Below, in pieces: positions 1 through 14,900 of a stretch of 64,000 nucleotides of DNA. The position numbers were made by a program, and so were the translations under genes. Under the pieces are notes generated by a model that saw nothing but the letters and a program-made list of their open reading frames with translations, made no database searches and was not told the DNA's origin. This DNA is from Dipetalonema caudispina (taxonomy: Eukaryota; Nematoda; Chromadorea; Rhabditida; Onchocercidae): NCBI GenBank assembly GCA_013365325.1, contig JABVXV010000073.1, positions 1-64,000 on the forward strand, read 5' to 3'. Position 1 is the first letter of the stretch, and each line of letters starts with the position of its first letter.

Positions 1-3000
1 GCTTCATAGCCATTGATAGCAATTTCTAACCAAACGAAAAAATTCGCATCGCTATCAGCCCTTTACTACATTATTCTATTAAAGAGACGGAATCAGAGTG
101 CAGAAGGTTTTCAAATTATTAACAGAAATGAAACAACCGAATCGGATCCGAAAACGGTTATCTTACTTCAAATATGAAGACATTTTCAATTAAAAAGTTA
201 GATAATAAAAATTAAAAACGAGATAGAGGGATGGATAAAAAAAGATCAAATTAAACGACCTAAGTCTAATATTCTTCCTGATATTATTTAAGTATGAAAA
301 TGTATAGCTAATAAGAGTACTTCAGTAGCACAGAAATTTATTATTAAAAATAAGCTTGGTGATGTAACCTACTTTTTGTGTCATTCTGATCCAACAAAAT
401 AATATGTGCTCTTTGATTTGTTTTACTGAAATAACAAATTGAATAATGCAAATTATAAAAATGATTTTTGTTGCCTAAACCTGATAAAAACAATTTTTGT
501 ATTCAAATTCGGTAAAAGTAACTTTTGTTATCATCAATAGAGGAAATTTTCGATAAATATTATGAAAATACAAATGATAATAGACGTACGTTGCCCTGTA
601 ATGAAATATAATTTAGAAATTGTTGACATTGAGCAGTATCAAAGTGAAATGTAAATTTTGAACATTTATAAAGTTCTGAATCATTCACTAACTATTTCTC
701 CTTTCTGCAATAAGCCAGAAATTTTTCAAGAAAAGTTATAAGTTGCTTCCAAGCTTCAATTATTCAATGTTAAATCATTGAAATTGCAATTGAAAGAATC
801 AATTCAAAACATGCTAGTAAGAAATTCAATAGTTTCATTTTCAAGATGAAGTCATTGAATTGCTCGTGATATTATTAGAAAGTCAAGGAGACAAAGTCTT
901 GAACAATTTTATTTTGGAAGAATATCATACAATTTTAATTTGTTTGATTAATGTCCTCCAACATCATTTTTTAAATAAAAAAAATACCCATGACAATGCA
1001 AAGGATGGCAAATCATTACTGAAAAATAAAATAACAAATTAAAAAATTACATTCATTGTTGTTGAAATCCTTAGGAGAGGAGACAATAGCAAGGTCTCCA
1101 ATTAAAAATTATGCAAAATTCAGATTTAAAGCAAGAAAAGGTAAATGAAGTATGTGATGGATTTTTGAAATCATTTTGTTTGTATCATATATATCAATAA
1201 CGATTGAATGTATTGGAAATGAATGAATCAGCAGAAATTAATCAGTAAATACAATGAAGAGTGTCGATGAATTCATTCAACAAATCCAACAAATTTCTGT
1301 TGAAATTTGATAAGCCTCTTACAAATTTTGTTTTCACATTGATTTTGCAATGTGCAGACAAAATGTGCACTATGTACTTTGATCATCGACGCCTTACAAA
1401 AGCTTGCGATAAATTTATACATTTTCTATGCTAGTCATTTTTCATCATCAAAAAAATTTGCAACTTAGCCAACAAAAATTTTAAAAATGCATTAATAATT
1501 TGATTAGCTATTTGATCTTAGCGAGTTCAAAACAAAATTATTTCGAATCAAATTAAATACATGAATAGGTTATTAAAGTAATATTGGATCTTAGCTTTCT
1601 TTTATGTGTATTCTCATTTTGTATTTTTCTTTTTAACTCATCCTTTCTTCTAATTCATCATTCCAGCATTTTGAAAAATTGAGAGAGAATTCCTAATTGT
1701 AACTCGAAGTTTCTTTTTTTGTTAGTTATTAAATAGTGATAAAATTTTAGAGTTCCGATTGTTAATTATTATAACATCATAAAGTTATGAATTTAATTGC
1801 AATCGAAGCGCAAATATTGACAATATTATTTCGTGGAATGGGTGAAAGAAAATAAATCAATGAACATCGTATCATTTCGATGCACATTACTGATATCAAA
1901 GCTTGATGTTTCGTCACTGTTTCAATAAAATGAAATGAATAATTTGACAAAATCATTTACTCTATCAAGTAGTTTGATATGTTACTACGTCGATTGACCC
2001 ATGCAAATTTCTGGGGAAGAATATTTGTTTTTGAATTGATATTGTAGTGGGAATGAAGTTAGTCAATCTTTGTTCAATTTGCTATATCGATCCAGTAATG
2101 TTTTGCCGTGAATACTAAATAAGCATTTAATGATGATAAACAATTGATGAAAGCGATACCGTTATAGGCTTCGAAAAATGTAGCTCAACTTCATTCAATA
2201 TTTCAATATTCCATCGTATACATTCCGACACTTTTAAACTTTCTGCAAGATTTGGGATATGAAAATGGTTTCGATTTATTCTTAATAAATTGTTCAATAT
2301 TACTGAATCGGATGAAATTCAGTATTTTAAATTGGATTTTCAATTCATAGAAGCAGTCGAAGAACAATAAATGGCCTCTCAGACTAATTTTCATTCATTT
2401 TAAGTTATGATTATTAATTAACACGTTTCTTATGTCTTAATTAGAGCAATCAACGCTAAATTCTTACTCTATTTAATCGTTATCTTGCAGAAACTTGAAA
2501 ATCATCCTGCGACAATTGTTCAGAAGATACAGAAAAGTTTGCGTATGTTTGTATAAAACACAATCATTTATTTAATATACTAATTACAATTTTAAAATTC
2601 ATTTATACTAAGTGAAAATGAAAATAAACAATACAAATTGTCCATTTACCCATACATTCCTTAACATATTTAGTGCATTTTATCTTATTACCTTTTCCTT
2701 GGAAAAATTTCTTTCAGTAACAGACTGTTAAAAGTTTCATTTCCAATAAATGTCTAAATTACTAGCAGAAAAAATGAATATTTAGAAAAATGACATCCAA
2801 AATTGATAATCTAAATAAAGTACCATGGAGAGTACCATACTTCTTCATTCCATCAATTCATGCATTCCTATGCTCTTTTTATCGTAAAACCACATAATAT
2901 CGTTTAAAACTTTTGAAAATATCCATTGAACAGAACGATCCTAAAAAGTTCTTCTCAAACTTTCTTGCTTACTAAAATATATTTCACCTAATTTTTACCT

Positions 3001-5957
3001 ATTTATCCATACAAGGAGCTACAATAGAAGATTTCAGCAGCGTCCATTCCTATAATAGATGGTAAAATGCTAAATGAATGTCTCCTCCCATGTTTATTTT
3101 AGTTTCAGCTGGCATTTGTTGATGTTAGCGCTATTCATTTCATATTAAACTTGAAGATTTGGACATTTCGGTTGAATTTTAAGAATATTTGAAATAAATG
3201 TGCACACATTTTAACTGATGGAACTATCAGATTGCTGCATTTAAAGAGATGAAAGTTAGATAGTTAATGTCGGTAGCATCAAAGAGTAAGGCGAATATTT
3301 TCTTATTCGAAAACATTCAGTAGTAAACATCTTAAATCGAACCATAGTAATTTTTTTTCGTTTGAAATTTTAAGAGTTTGAAAGATATTTTAAAGGAATA
3401 ATAAAAGGAAGGATAATAAGGAAAGAAAATGAGCAAATTATAAATTCATTTAGAGATGATATATTAAGAATATTGTTAAATATTCATTGTGATTGTTGAT
3501 ATTGTCGAAAAGAAACTGATAAAATGAAAATATTTTTCCTTTTTTTTTAATGAGAAAAAGTTTGGCATTAGTTTCTTCTACTTGCCAACTTTTGAAATGT
3601 AAGTTAGTGAATAACCAATACAATTACTTTTTTTTATAAGTTCACATAAATGACATTAAAATGAACTGGACCAAATTTGGTTTTTTTTTTCTTTAATTTC
3701 ACTTTTTTTTCATATTAATTGTTCTTTCCATAAAATTAATTCGTCTATCTGTGTTGTTTACTCAATTATTTTATTCTCTCTTAAGCAATTAAGCCTACTG
3801 AATTGGCATTTGTGATGTCTTCTGCTATTCTCTTCGGTTAATGTATGGAATTAATGACTTTTGATATCTTTAATTAGGATTTCTTTCATTGATTCTGCTA
3901 ATATTTTCATTCTAGAAACTTCTTAATTACTAATAGATAATAGGATTTCCTATTCATCACAAAACTTGTAATTTTTTTAAAAGTTCCTTATTTGGAAAGT
4001 GAATTTTCAGCTAATTATTGGAAGCACAGCTAAGGTGGCATTACCCATGCAAAATCCTTCGGTAAATGACCCTTCAATTAACACAAATTATATCAAAAAT
4101 AATGGAGGTTTGCTTTTTATTTAATCAAATGATCAATAAGTGCTAATTTTAACTTTTCACACTTCCTAGATTTTTGACTTAAATTAAATTATTTGCAGTA
4201 TGTCCTTGCCTAACTAATTAGTTAAAATTACAAAAATTAGATTAACAAACAGTTCCGATCAACCATGTTAGTATTAGTAGTAGATAATAACACTTATTTT
4301 ACAAATTCCTCTACTTATCCATTCATTTGTGGCCACAAGCCATATTCACAGAAGTATTGCCTAGCAATAATTTGTTTTGCTTCCTTAATTACTCTTCGAA
4401 TTTTCAATCAAATATCTTTAAATATTTTTTTCTATTTGCAAATTAGGAATCAACAAAAGTCATTAACCTACTGTAGCAAACTCATAAGAAATGAAATATT
4501 AATCTTAATAGGCAATAAGTATTGATGAAATTTTGTATAAAAAATGAAAAATGGTAATAAATGAAATGATCAATGAAGAAATTTTTAATTGCTAGATATT
4601 AAACTTAAACTAAATGTATTGTTTTCAACATCCGAATATTTTTGTCATTATTATTACTGGATAAGAAGCAATGTGTTGGATCGATATTACTTTTACAGCG
4701 AATTAGCTGTAGATGAGAATTTTGAGAGTAAAATTTAATTTATATTACCCAAAACATACTTTCACTATATGATTACATAAGATGAAAAAGAGAGAGTTAT
4801 TTTCATTTATTAAGGTCATTCTAGGTGCACAACATTTTCAGTAAATTCTATTTGTATGTATAAATAGTGCAACAGTGCTTCTCCGAAATGAAGTAAAAGA
4901 CTCTCACCCATTCAATTCTCTATCTCCCGCAATATTGCCACTTCGATCATCATTGTACCTTCATTCATTTCCAAATTTTATGTAATATGTGCCAATTTTT
5001 CATCCTTTACAAATGCGCAAATTTATTAGAAGTTACACTTTAACCAATTCTTTTTCGTAATATTTCTCTTAAGTTTCGTTTAAAATGTTTGTTTCTTATG
5101 AGGATCAGTGTCTGACAAAATGATTTGACATTTGACAAATCTTTGACAACATGTTTGGTAAATTCGTAAATTTGTTCCTTCTAATGACTTTCCATCAATT
5201 TTATCTTTGTATGATTTTTTCTATATTAAGAATTTTCGAAAACTTTTATAAACAGAAAACATCGCATCAAAATAAATTTCTAATCGAGAAAATAAGATGT
5301 AATTTTGAGAAATTTTTGGGTGCCAAAAAAAGACTTATTTTATTTTCAAATGTAATCTTTTTATGAGCCTAATATCAAGCATATAAAGGGGTAAGGAAAA
5401 AGGTCATAAATCCTCCTTACAAACATAATCTTAAGATTTGCACTTAGGTGTGTCACAAAAATGCTAAACTATTTTCTACTATATATTTACTCTATTTTTA
5501 TAATCGAAACAATATTGAATAAGGAAGTTATTCAGCTGATTGACACAATTTTATGTTAGTACATTATTTATTTAAAATTCAATAGACCACAGGAAAAAGT
5601 GGCAATAAAAAGGATGCAATTTGATGAAGTGAACTACTGTTGCAAGTAGTTCATTCAAAAAATTTTATTTATGAAAAAATCCTTTTCCATTTTTGTTTCA
5701 TTCACACTGCAATCCCTTTCTATTTACTTTTAGTGCATAATTGTTTGTTGAAATTTTAAAAAAAAATCTTTTATAAAAGTAATATAAAATATTTACTTTA
5801 AATACAGTTTTCATAACAAAAAGGCTTTTTTTTTTCTTTTCTATAAAGAAGGATCGAGAAATTCCGGATAGTTTCATTTTGTAATTTCATGCGTTTAAAA
5901 GTTTATCATCCAAAAGGAGAAATAAATTTGTCATAAAAGTAATTTTAAAATTGGACG
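1..5957. other. Gene-poor A+T-rich interval
   Basis: I see no convincing coding exon on either strand. Open frames are short, lack splice context and have low-complexity composition typical of chance frames in A+T-rich DNA. Poly-T and poly-A runs are frequent. The right end presumably contains the promoter and 5' UTR of the BTB-BACK gene that starts at 5958, but no clear core promoter element stands out. Confidence 0.6.
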
Positions 5958-8900
5958 ATGAAAATGGAAGATATAGAAGAAGACGACGAACCATTGATGG
6001 CTGAAAATGTTGGAGTGAAAAGGAGTACGTTTGTTATATTCGTATTTGTCAAAGATATCTTCTAAGTGTTCTCTATTTTCTTCGTTACACCATCCACTCT
6101 TCTCATTTCATTTTAATTTTCTGATCAAAATTTGTCGTTTTTCGCTTCTATCGATAGGAAGAAGCAAAATAATTTGTTGCGAAAGTTGGTAGATTTCTGA
6201 TTGATGTCTGATTTGTGTTAGTACAGAGAATTGAATCAGTAAATTTATTGCAAAATGTATTATTAACAGTAGAATAAATCAGGATAACAAACAATGATTG
6301 AATTAGAGAGAATCGGTCTGATTGCGCTTGATCGGATTCAGGTTAAGCTGGGTAGCGATGGTAGTTCAAGATGTGGGTAGGTTGGTATTAAGCAAAGTAG
6401 GTAAACAAGTGTGTAAGCAAGTAAGTAGGTAAGCTTATAGATGCCCCAAATGGAAATTTGGGGATATTTATACTGTTATAAAAATGGGCGTAAGGATACC
6501 TTACAAAAGAAAGAAAGCTTAAGGATGAACAGATAATTAGGATTAAGCATGTGTTTAGTTAACATGTGACTGTTGATAAAAGGATATTTGTAAAAAGGTA
6601 CAATGGTGAAAAGTTAAGCTTAAAGATGAATATATAATTAGGTTGAACAATAATTTGATGAAATTGAATGAGAACGGAATAGGAAAGCGGAGATGTTTAG
6701 TTAACATCTGGCGTATTGTAGTAGGATACGATTGAAAACAATTTACAAAAGGAGAATGGTAGATAGCTTACGGATTTGAATACATTATTAGATAAATTTA
6801 CGAATGAAACAGGAATGAATTGGAAGTATTGAGTTTATATTTTTTAGATTAGTATGAGAATTAACAAGTTTTACAATTTATTGCCATTTGATTATATGAC
6901 ATAATTCTATGTAATAATTGACTTGTTTAGTAATAATTTTCGGGTTTCTCGACATAATTTCTCGAAAGCGATACCTTGATAGGATTCGAAATATTTCTCC
7001 TATTGGTCCTAATCCTGCTGATCCTTTCTCCTTAATTATCATCTATGATTTTAGGTGTTCTTTGCAATTTATTGATTTACATTTATTTAATTCAGATATT
7101 AAGATCATTTGGCTAAGTGACTGCGATGCATTCATGAAATTTCATCCTATAATTTTTCTTACATGAAACTTCCTTGCTTACATATTTAATGATTTTTGTC
7201 ATTTATAGAAACTCTCATTATGATTCTGGGAAGTTTAAATTGATGAGTTTTACAATTTCTGGGTTAATTAGAATTATATTTAAGTTTGAAATGTCATCAA
7301 TATTTCAATCGATTAATTTAATCCTTGATTATTATGAGTAACTTTAATCTGCTTTGCAAATTCACTTCTATGGAGTTATACTAGAACTTTCGTGCCTTAT
7401 GACATCTATTAACCTGAATCTTTTGAGAGTACATATTGCAGGTTAAACCACTTTCTGTTTAATGAGCGTCTTCGTTTTTCTTTTCTATTTCATAAATCGG
7501 TATAAAAAAATGAATATTTCATCTTTTGTTGGATCTAGAGAAGTTAAGAAATGGTATAAATATTGTTTGTCAATTAATATTTTCCAGTATGAGATTACTT
7601 AGAAGTCTGAGTGTAGCTGAAATTGGCGGAATTTGCAAAATTTATGCCAATAACTTTATGTTTTTCAGTTGAGTTGTGTTAGAGTAAATTTTCAGTGGAA
7701 TTGCAGTAATGATGGCTAATAACTTTTAAAACTGATCAATTTTCATTTAAATAAAGGAAAAATGAAAAGATCCTTACATTATATTGTTTATTGATTAAGA
7801 TGGCTAAAATTGCCTCCGGGCGAACTTTGATATAACTTTTAGTTTACTTCTTCTCACATTAATTTTTATTTTAATGCCAACTCAAATCATTTTTTGTTAT
7901 CCCACGCAATTTAACTCGCAGTATTATTTGTGTTTAAAGTTATTGATAAGTTTCAGAAACGAATTTTCAAAATTTTTATATTTTTCTTTCCAGAATTTTT
8001 GCCTTTTTATTAATAGTACTATACCTATTTTTTGTATCATGCGGTGCTATAATTTTTGACGGAAATTTAATTTCACTGTTTGATAGCTCATTGGAAATAT
8101 GTTAGATTCAGGAAAATTTGCATATTTCAAAAAAGAAATACATTGCTTTAAAGAATAGATTATAGGATTCTTATTTCTCTACCAAATTTTAAATCATAGT
8201 GAACCCTTCGTTGTAGTTTAATGATATGGACATTAAATTATTCAATGAATAATTAGTTTCAGTTGGCCATTTCATGTGTCGAATGCCAGTGACCTATTTC
8301 TTATCTTCGAAATATAATAACTTCCTAAGAAAATTCCTTTAGATTTATTTATTGCTATATTGCTATTAGGTGAAAGAAGAAAGCTGAAAACAATAAATTG
8401 AGATAATCATTAACGTAGCTGATTAAATACTTCGATAAACAAAATCGCTACTTAACTTTTAAACTTAAACGGTTAAGAATTCGTATCACTGAGATAATTT
8501 CTCTATGGATGTTAATTAATAACCCAATTTACTATTCTATCCATCATTGCCATTATTGTTAATTATTACCAAATTTATTATATTTTGCATGAGTCGTTTC
8601 CTCCCTTTATTTGATTTACTGTGAAATATTATTCGAGTTTTTCGTGTAAAAAAGAAAATTATATGCAAATTAGGATTATGATGGGACGTGACTTAAAAAT
8701 TCGCGCAGTTGTCAATCCGCTTGCACCGGAACCGACTGATCCTCCAGGTTCGTCTATTATTGCTGCTAATCCGATTCTAACCGTAATTTTAATTTTTCAG
8801 AAATATGTTTTCTTTTTTTCGGATCTTTTCATCCAACTACTCAGTTTTGAATATTTTATTTATATATTCATTGCATCCGAGCATATACTCAACGTTCATT

Positions 8901-11900
8901 TAAATTGATAATTTTTAGTTTCGTTTAGGTATTGAGTTGTAATTGAAATGGAATTACAACTCAACAATATTTCTATCAATTTAATTATTCCAATCATCAA
9001 TATTAATTGAACAGTTCAGTCCTGTTATTTATTAGGTAGTATGATGAAATGTAACAGCACTTCTTCTATCTTTAACGTTCACATATCATTTATTTGCTTT
9101 AAATGAAATATGATTCCAGAAGATTTACAGTTGCGGAAATTTCACTCAAACAGAGTAAAACGAAAGATTGAATTCGTTTAACGTCAAACAATGTAGCACC
9201 TGCTCTCTTTATTTAATTGTTCACAGTAAAATTTTGAAAATTTTTGGTTTAGTGCTATTAGTCTAACTTAAATGTTATGATTTAAATTTTTAAATTGGAA
9301 ATCCCAACATGTGATCTCTGATTTTGTTAATGCAATGAGAGATTTCTTTATAGAATTGGGAGGTAATATAATCATTTATTGATTTATTGCAATCTTAAAT
9401 GTCGTTTACCTATTTTCGACTCATCATAAGAGGCAACTATACTTGTTTAATGTTATACTTTTTAAGCGTATCAGTTCAGTGTTGCACTTTCTTTCACCCG
9501 TCAATTCCTATTACGTAAGAGTAATTTTTAAGCGTAATTCTATTACGTTGTTGCATCCAATACTCGATGGAATTTTAATTGGGAAGGGGAAAATTTAATG
9601 GACGTATAAAATGCTGAAGTAAAATTTCTTCTTTCTCATTCCTGTCCTTTTTATTTTCTGAAGAATGACCCTACGGGTCATCATTTTCCATCTAACTCAT
9701 TCTTTAATTTTGGATATATTTGAAATAAATTACACCAAAATATAATTGATATTTGCTAGGGGAAAAATGTTTACCAGAGAGAAAAAGTAGACATATTTTC
9801 TGAAGAATTATTTTCAATTGAACTGATGGATCACTGTGAAATTAACTTCGCTCAGTGATGGACAAAATTTTCTGTGTCATTTCCGCTTCCTAAAAGTTCT
9901 ATTCTTCCCTCAGTGAATTGCGCCTTTGTTAGAATCTTGCCATCTCGTTGAAGTAGGAAATTATGCCAGGAGAAGGTGAAAGATTTTGGATCATTTTCAA
10001 AAAATATCAATGTAAATTTCGCTTTAAATTGAATACAAAGAAGTGAATAAATCCAATAAAATTCATCTAATGCAAGCCGGAAGTTTATCAAAGTTTCATT
10101 TCTAATTAACTCTCTTGAGATTAATCTTCACAAATTACTGAAAGATTCATGAAAAGCTACCCAAATTGGGCAATAAAATTAATGAATTGTATAAATCCGT
10201 TAGTATTTGATATGGTTATACTATATTCTAAAATGAATGAATGGTTGGTTGACTTCATGAACTTTGTTTAGTAAAAAATTGCCTATTACAAAATATTTTT
10301 GTTTGTTATACAAAACACTTCGATTATTTCATATGGAAATGAAACTTAACTTTCCTTGTAATTATTTCCGAACATTAATGAGAAAGTTTTAAGAGATTTC
10401 GAAGCCGATTAATCGAAATTTGACAGTTAGCAATGAAAAAATGCTTTATTGATTCGGTAGATGAAAAAGTACATCGGTGTAACTACAGAAGAATGAATGA
10501 ATTCCACCATCCCTTTTTTTTTCTATCCACTCTAAAACATTAAATATCGGTGTGATATTGGATTTACGAATGAATTATTTACTGATTTATAATTCAGTTT
10601 TTATGCTTACTTTACTCAGAATCAGAATTGTTGCATGTTTAGCAATAATTAGCTTCTCGAATGCTCAGTAAAATGAAAGGGCGGGGAGAGAGAGCTATAG
10701 ATGGATGGAACAACTATCCTCTGATAATATTCCTGTATGATTTTAAATGAGTTCAATTATAATCATTAAGATATTTATCTGAAAAGCTTTGTGCTCATAT
10801 TGTTTGGCTGACAGTTTTAATTAGTGATTCTTCTTCCAAGAACTCTTTCATTCATATGATTGATACTTTCACGACAAATTGACTTGATAGAACTGATCTG
10901 ATCTTATGTTTATCTATACCTTTCATAATAGCTAAATTACTCATATCATCATTGCTAATTAAATCAATCAGAAGTATTTTATATCAATTATTGATAGTAG
11001 TTGTAATGATTGTTTGCTTGCATTATGTTTGTTGACTTGTATTAATCATTTGGCGCAGTATTACTACAAGTGACAGGGGAAAAGAGGCGACTTAAATGAA
11101 GTGAGATAAAAAGTGGGAGAAAGAAGGGAGAGAGAGAGAGAGAGAGAGGGAGTCAACAGAGATTATTCTTCGTCTTGTTGTTGTTGATTTTACTTATTTT
11201 GGTAAAAGTCTCTTTCTTTAAACAATAGCTGCTCTCTTTGTTTTATTATTGTTGAAATTTCTTAAATATTCAACAAATTTCATCATGAAGAATTTCTTCC
11301 TTTTTTTTTAAATTGAATAACAATTAAAATGGAAAAGTTGTGCTTCATAAATTAAATATAATAATTTATAATCTATGAGTTTAAATGGAATTTTTTAAAT
11401 TTCTCCTAATATTTGTACTAGGAAATGTATAGCTTTCACGATGCAACTATGGGCTGTGTATTTTTTAAAGTTTATGTCAATATGTCAAATTTTGATAAAA
11501 ATTAAATAAAGATATGACAAGTAGGAATCAAGTAAATAGAAACTGATCATACAATAATAAAACTGTATTAAACGTCAACAAGTAATTATTTTCTCGTACA
11601 AATTTTTTTATAAAAATTTCGAAGCTAATTTTATTTAAGATTTATACAGAAATCAACAAATTACTTCGATATTAATCATTCTAATTAAGTTGAAATTATT
11701 GTCTAATCTATACTCGCATATGTTTTGTTTTGCTCTTTTTTTTCTTTTTTTTTTAAATCAATAGTTTGAAATCCAAATAGACTTACTACAAAAACACAAT
11801 TTCATGAGAGAAATTTTTGTTAAAGAATGATTTCTCCTACATCTTCTCTTATTCTTCAAATATTTAGGTATGGATTGCTTTGCTGATGATCGTGAAGCAC

Positions 11901-14900
11901 TGAACGATTTCACAAAATACTACAATAATGCACACCTAAGTGATGTTGCACTTTTGGTCGGTGATGAAATGTATGTCTTAGCTTACATCATCTTAAATAT
12001 TTTTATAAATTTAAGAAAAATCACTCTTTTTTTTAATATCGTAGTGGTTCATTTCGTTGAAATCATTACACCATGATATGAATGTACGCAATAAAATTTG
12101 TATTTATATCAGCTTGACTAGAGATAATATTTGGAAGGGTAATAGTCATTTAAACAATTTAAAAGATTTTTCTGTTGCTTATGTTTGAACATTGAGAGAT
12201 TTCAGTTCAATTTTTAGTTATCCCGCACATCGAATAATATTAACAAAAAGCAGCGAAGTCTTCGATCAAATGCTAAGCAAGAAATGGAATGGAGATAAGA
12301 AGGTTTCTAACATTTTACTCTCTATGAAATGAAAGATAGGAAGAGGATCCTCTAAATGTGCGGGTAATGAAATTAAAGAGCAGATGGAAGTATAAATATG
12401 AAATTTTGAAAAAGCAAGAATGAAATATTTCATTTTCTATGCTTTATATTGCAAAATTCACTTACGTTTCACACCTACTTGACCTATGAACTAAGTCCGA
12501 TTCTGTATTCATTCTATGCTTAATTCTGAAAAACAAGATGGAGAATCCAAACTATTTCGTTAACGGAATAATTACAGGAATTAGAACTTGTCGAAGATCC
12601 ACATTGTCAGCGTGTTTTTGCCGCATTTCTACGTTTCCTCTATTGCAACCATGTCCTTTTACATCCCGAAAATGCATTACCAATACTTATCCTTGCTGAT
12701 AAGTATAATGTTAATAGCTTAAAAAAGGTAATATTTTTTCTCTTCCAAATCTTCCGTTTCCGGTTCCTTTCTTTTTTAGTTAACCTACAACAGGTCAACC
12801 ATTCTTTGTTCTCATTGTTTATCAATCGTTTTTCATTTCATTAAATTTATCACAAACTATTTCGAGATTTATGTTTTTTTTTTTTTGATTTCCTTATTAA
12901 AGAAATGAATTGATGTATTGTTGATTGAAATCAGCCATTAATGTTTTTCATTATCAGTGAAATTGGTAATGAGTAATAAATATGACAGTGATCATTGATG
13001 AATATTAATTTGAATTATCATGTTTATTTGGATTGCCTTATTTTTCAAGATTTGTCGCTCTATACTTATGGCTAAATTATCATCATCTGATTGGTAAACA
13101 AGAATGTCATATGAAACTATCCAGTTATTTATAGAACATTGATCATTTTCAATTCCTATCCATATCTTTTTGATTTGAATTCAAAAGATATTTAACTATG
13201 CAATTTCTTGATAATTTTTTCATTTATAATGCATTATCATCCATTTATTTGTCTTTTTTTATGATATCATTTTATTTTTATTGATCTTTGTCACCTGTAT
13301 TGATCTTTGTCACCTATTCATATAATTATATCATCTCCATTATCTTCTTAAATAGATAGAATGTCATAACTTCTTTCAAACTTCCAAGAAATGGAAATTT
13401 GATAGGAAATTATTTAGGTATGCATTGATTACGCTGTGAGTAATATATTGCCAGAACTGTCAACTAGAGAATTATTCCATGTATGGTTCTCTTATGCCAC
13501 AAAAGCATTCCATCAGGTATTTGTATTTTTATTCTTAGCAATGCTTTTTTGAATATTCCTTAAAATATTTTTGTGTTTTAGCCATTAATAAGTGCATGTA
13601 TCAAAGTGTTAGCATGGCATTTCGAAGAGATGATAATAAGCGAAGAATGGGAAAAAGAATGGTTATCAGTGGATCGTGATCAACTTATCGAATTACTCAA
13701 ATCCAATGATCTTGTCTTGCCAAGTAATTTTTATCGATTGCAAATAATGTTGCTAATGAATCTGATAAATCGAAGTTTTTTATGCAATGAAAAATTCAAT
13801 AAATTAATAACAACAGCATGGAATGTTTTTATTTTATTCTAGAAGAGAAGAGAAATTTAATTTGAATTCACGGATCCGAATTTCAGATGAATTTCGTTTG
13901 TGGGAGGCTGTACAGAGATGGTTAATGGCATCATCACATCCTGAGAGACGTGGTAACACTGCTTCACCACTTTTAGCTTCCATTATTCCATTCATAAAGT
14001 TCGTTTCTACTACATTCTATTCTGCTACAAATAATTAAGGGAATAGATTCTGACGAATTATTCCTTAATTGCTTAATGTCAAAATCATAACTTTGTTGAC
14101 AGCCACATATAGGAAACGATTATGCTATAAGAGCATTCTACATGTTACAAATATGATTGATAATGAAGATAAATTCACTCATTACTCCATTATCCAATGC
14201 TATGCATCAATATTGAAATGTTTGAAAAAGCATTTTAAAATCCACTGCATTCTCTTAGAATATAAATTCTTCAGTTTGAATTAATAATTCCAAGTTGAGT
14301 TTAAAGTTTTTTTTTCTTGTCCTTTTTAGATTTCCATTCATGACAGCGGATGAACTTACAATGGTTGAACGTTCACCATTAATTGAAACATATCCAAAAT
14401 TATTCCATCCACAAATTTTGCTTGCCTATAAATTTCAAGCTCTTCCACTAGCAAGTAGAGCAAGTTGCAAGTGAGTTAGCTGATCTTTGCAGTTTTTCAT
14501 CTAATTTATTTTTGATAAAAAAGAAATAATGTGCTTATGGAATGTCGTGGAGAGACGGAGAGAGAGAGAGGGAGGGTGAAAAACGGACATTATTTGTTGT
14601 CTACAATTTAGAAAATACGAACATCATTAGTAATAAAAAAATGTCCATCTAATTGATTCAAATGACTTTACAAATATCTGAAATCTGTTCATATCTCTTT
14701 CTTCCTATGAAATTTGATAAATATTGTTTTGATTTCTTGATTTTTAGAGAGTTTACCGGATCGCAGTTTATTCTGCGCAATTACACAGATATAAGATGGG
14801 ATAGACGTATTACGGTTCGAGCTGATGAATTACGCCATGATAGAAACGTTGACCAAGCCTATAACGTTAGTTAAACTTTACGTTTTGGCTGAGCCAAATT

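Noticed and set aside
14069..14284. A 71-codon plus frame inside the BTB-BACK gene.
   Set aside because: It lies in the intron between exons 7 and 8, whose BACK-domain exons join in phase without it.
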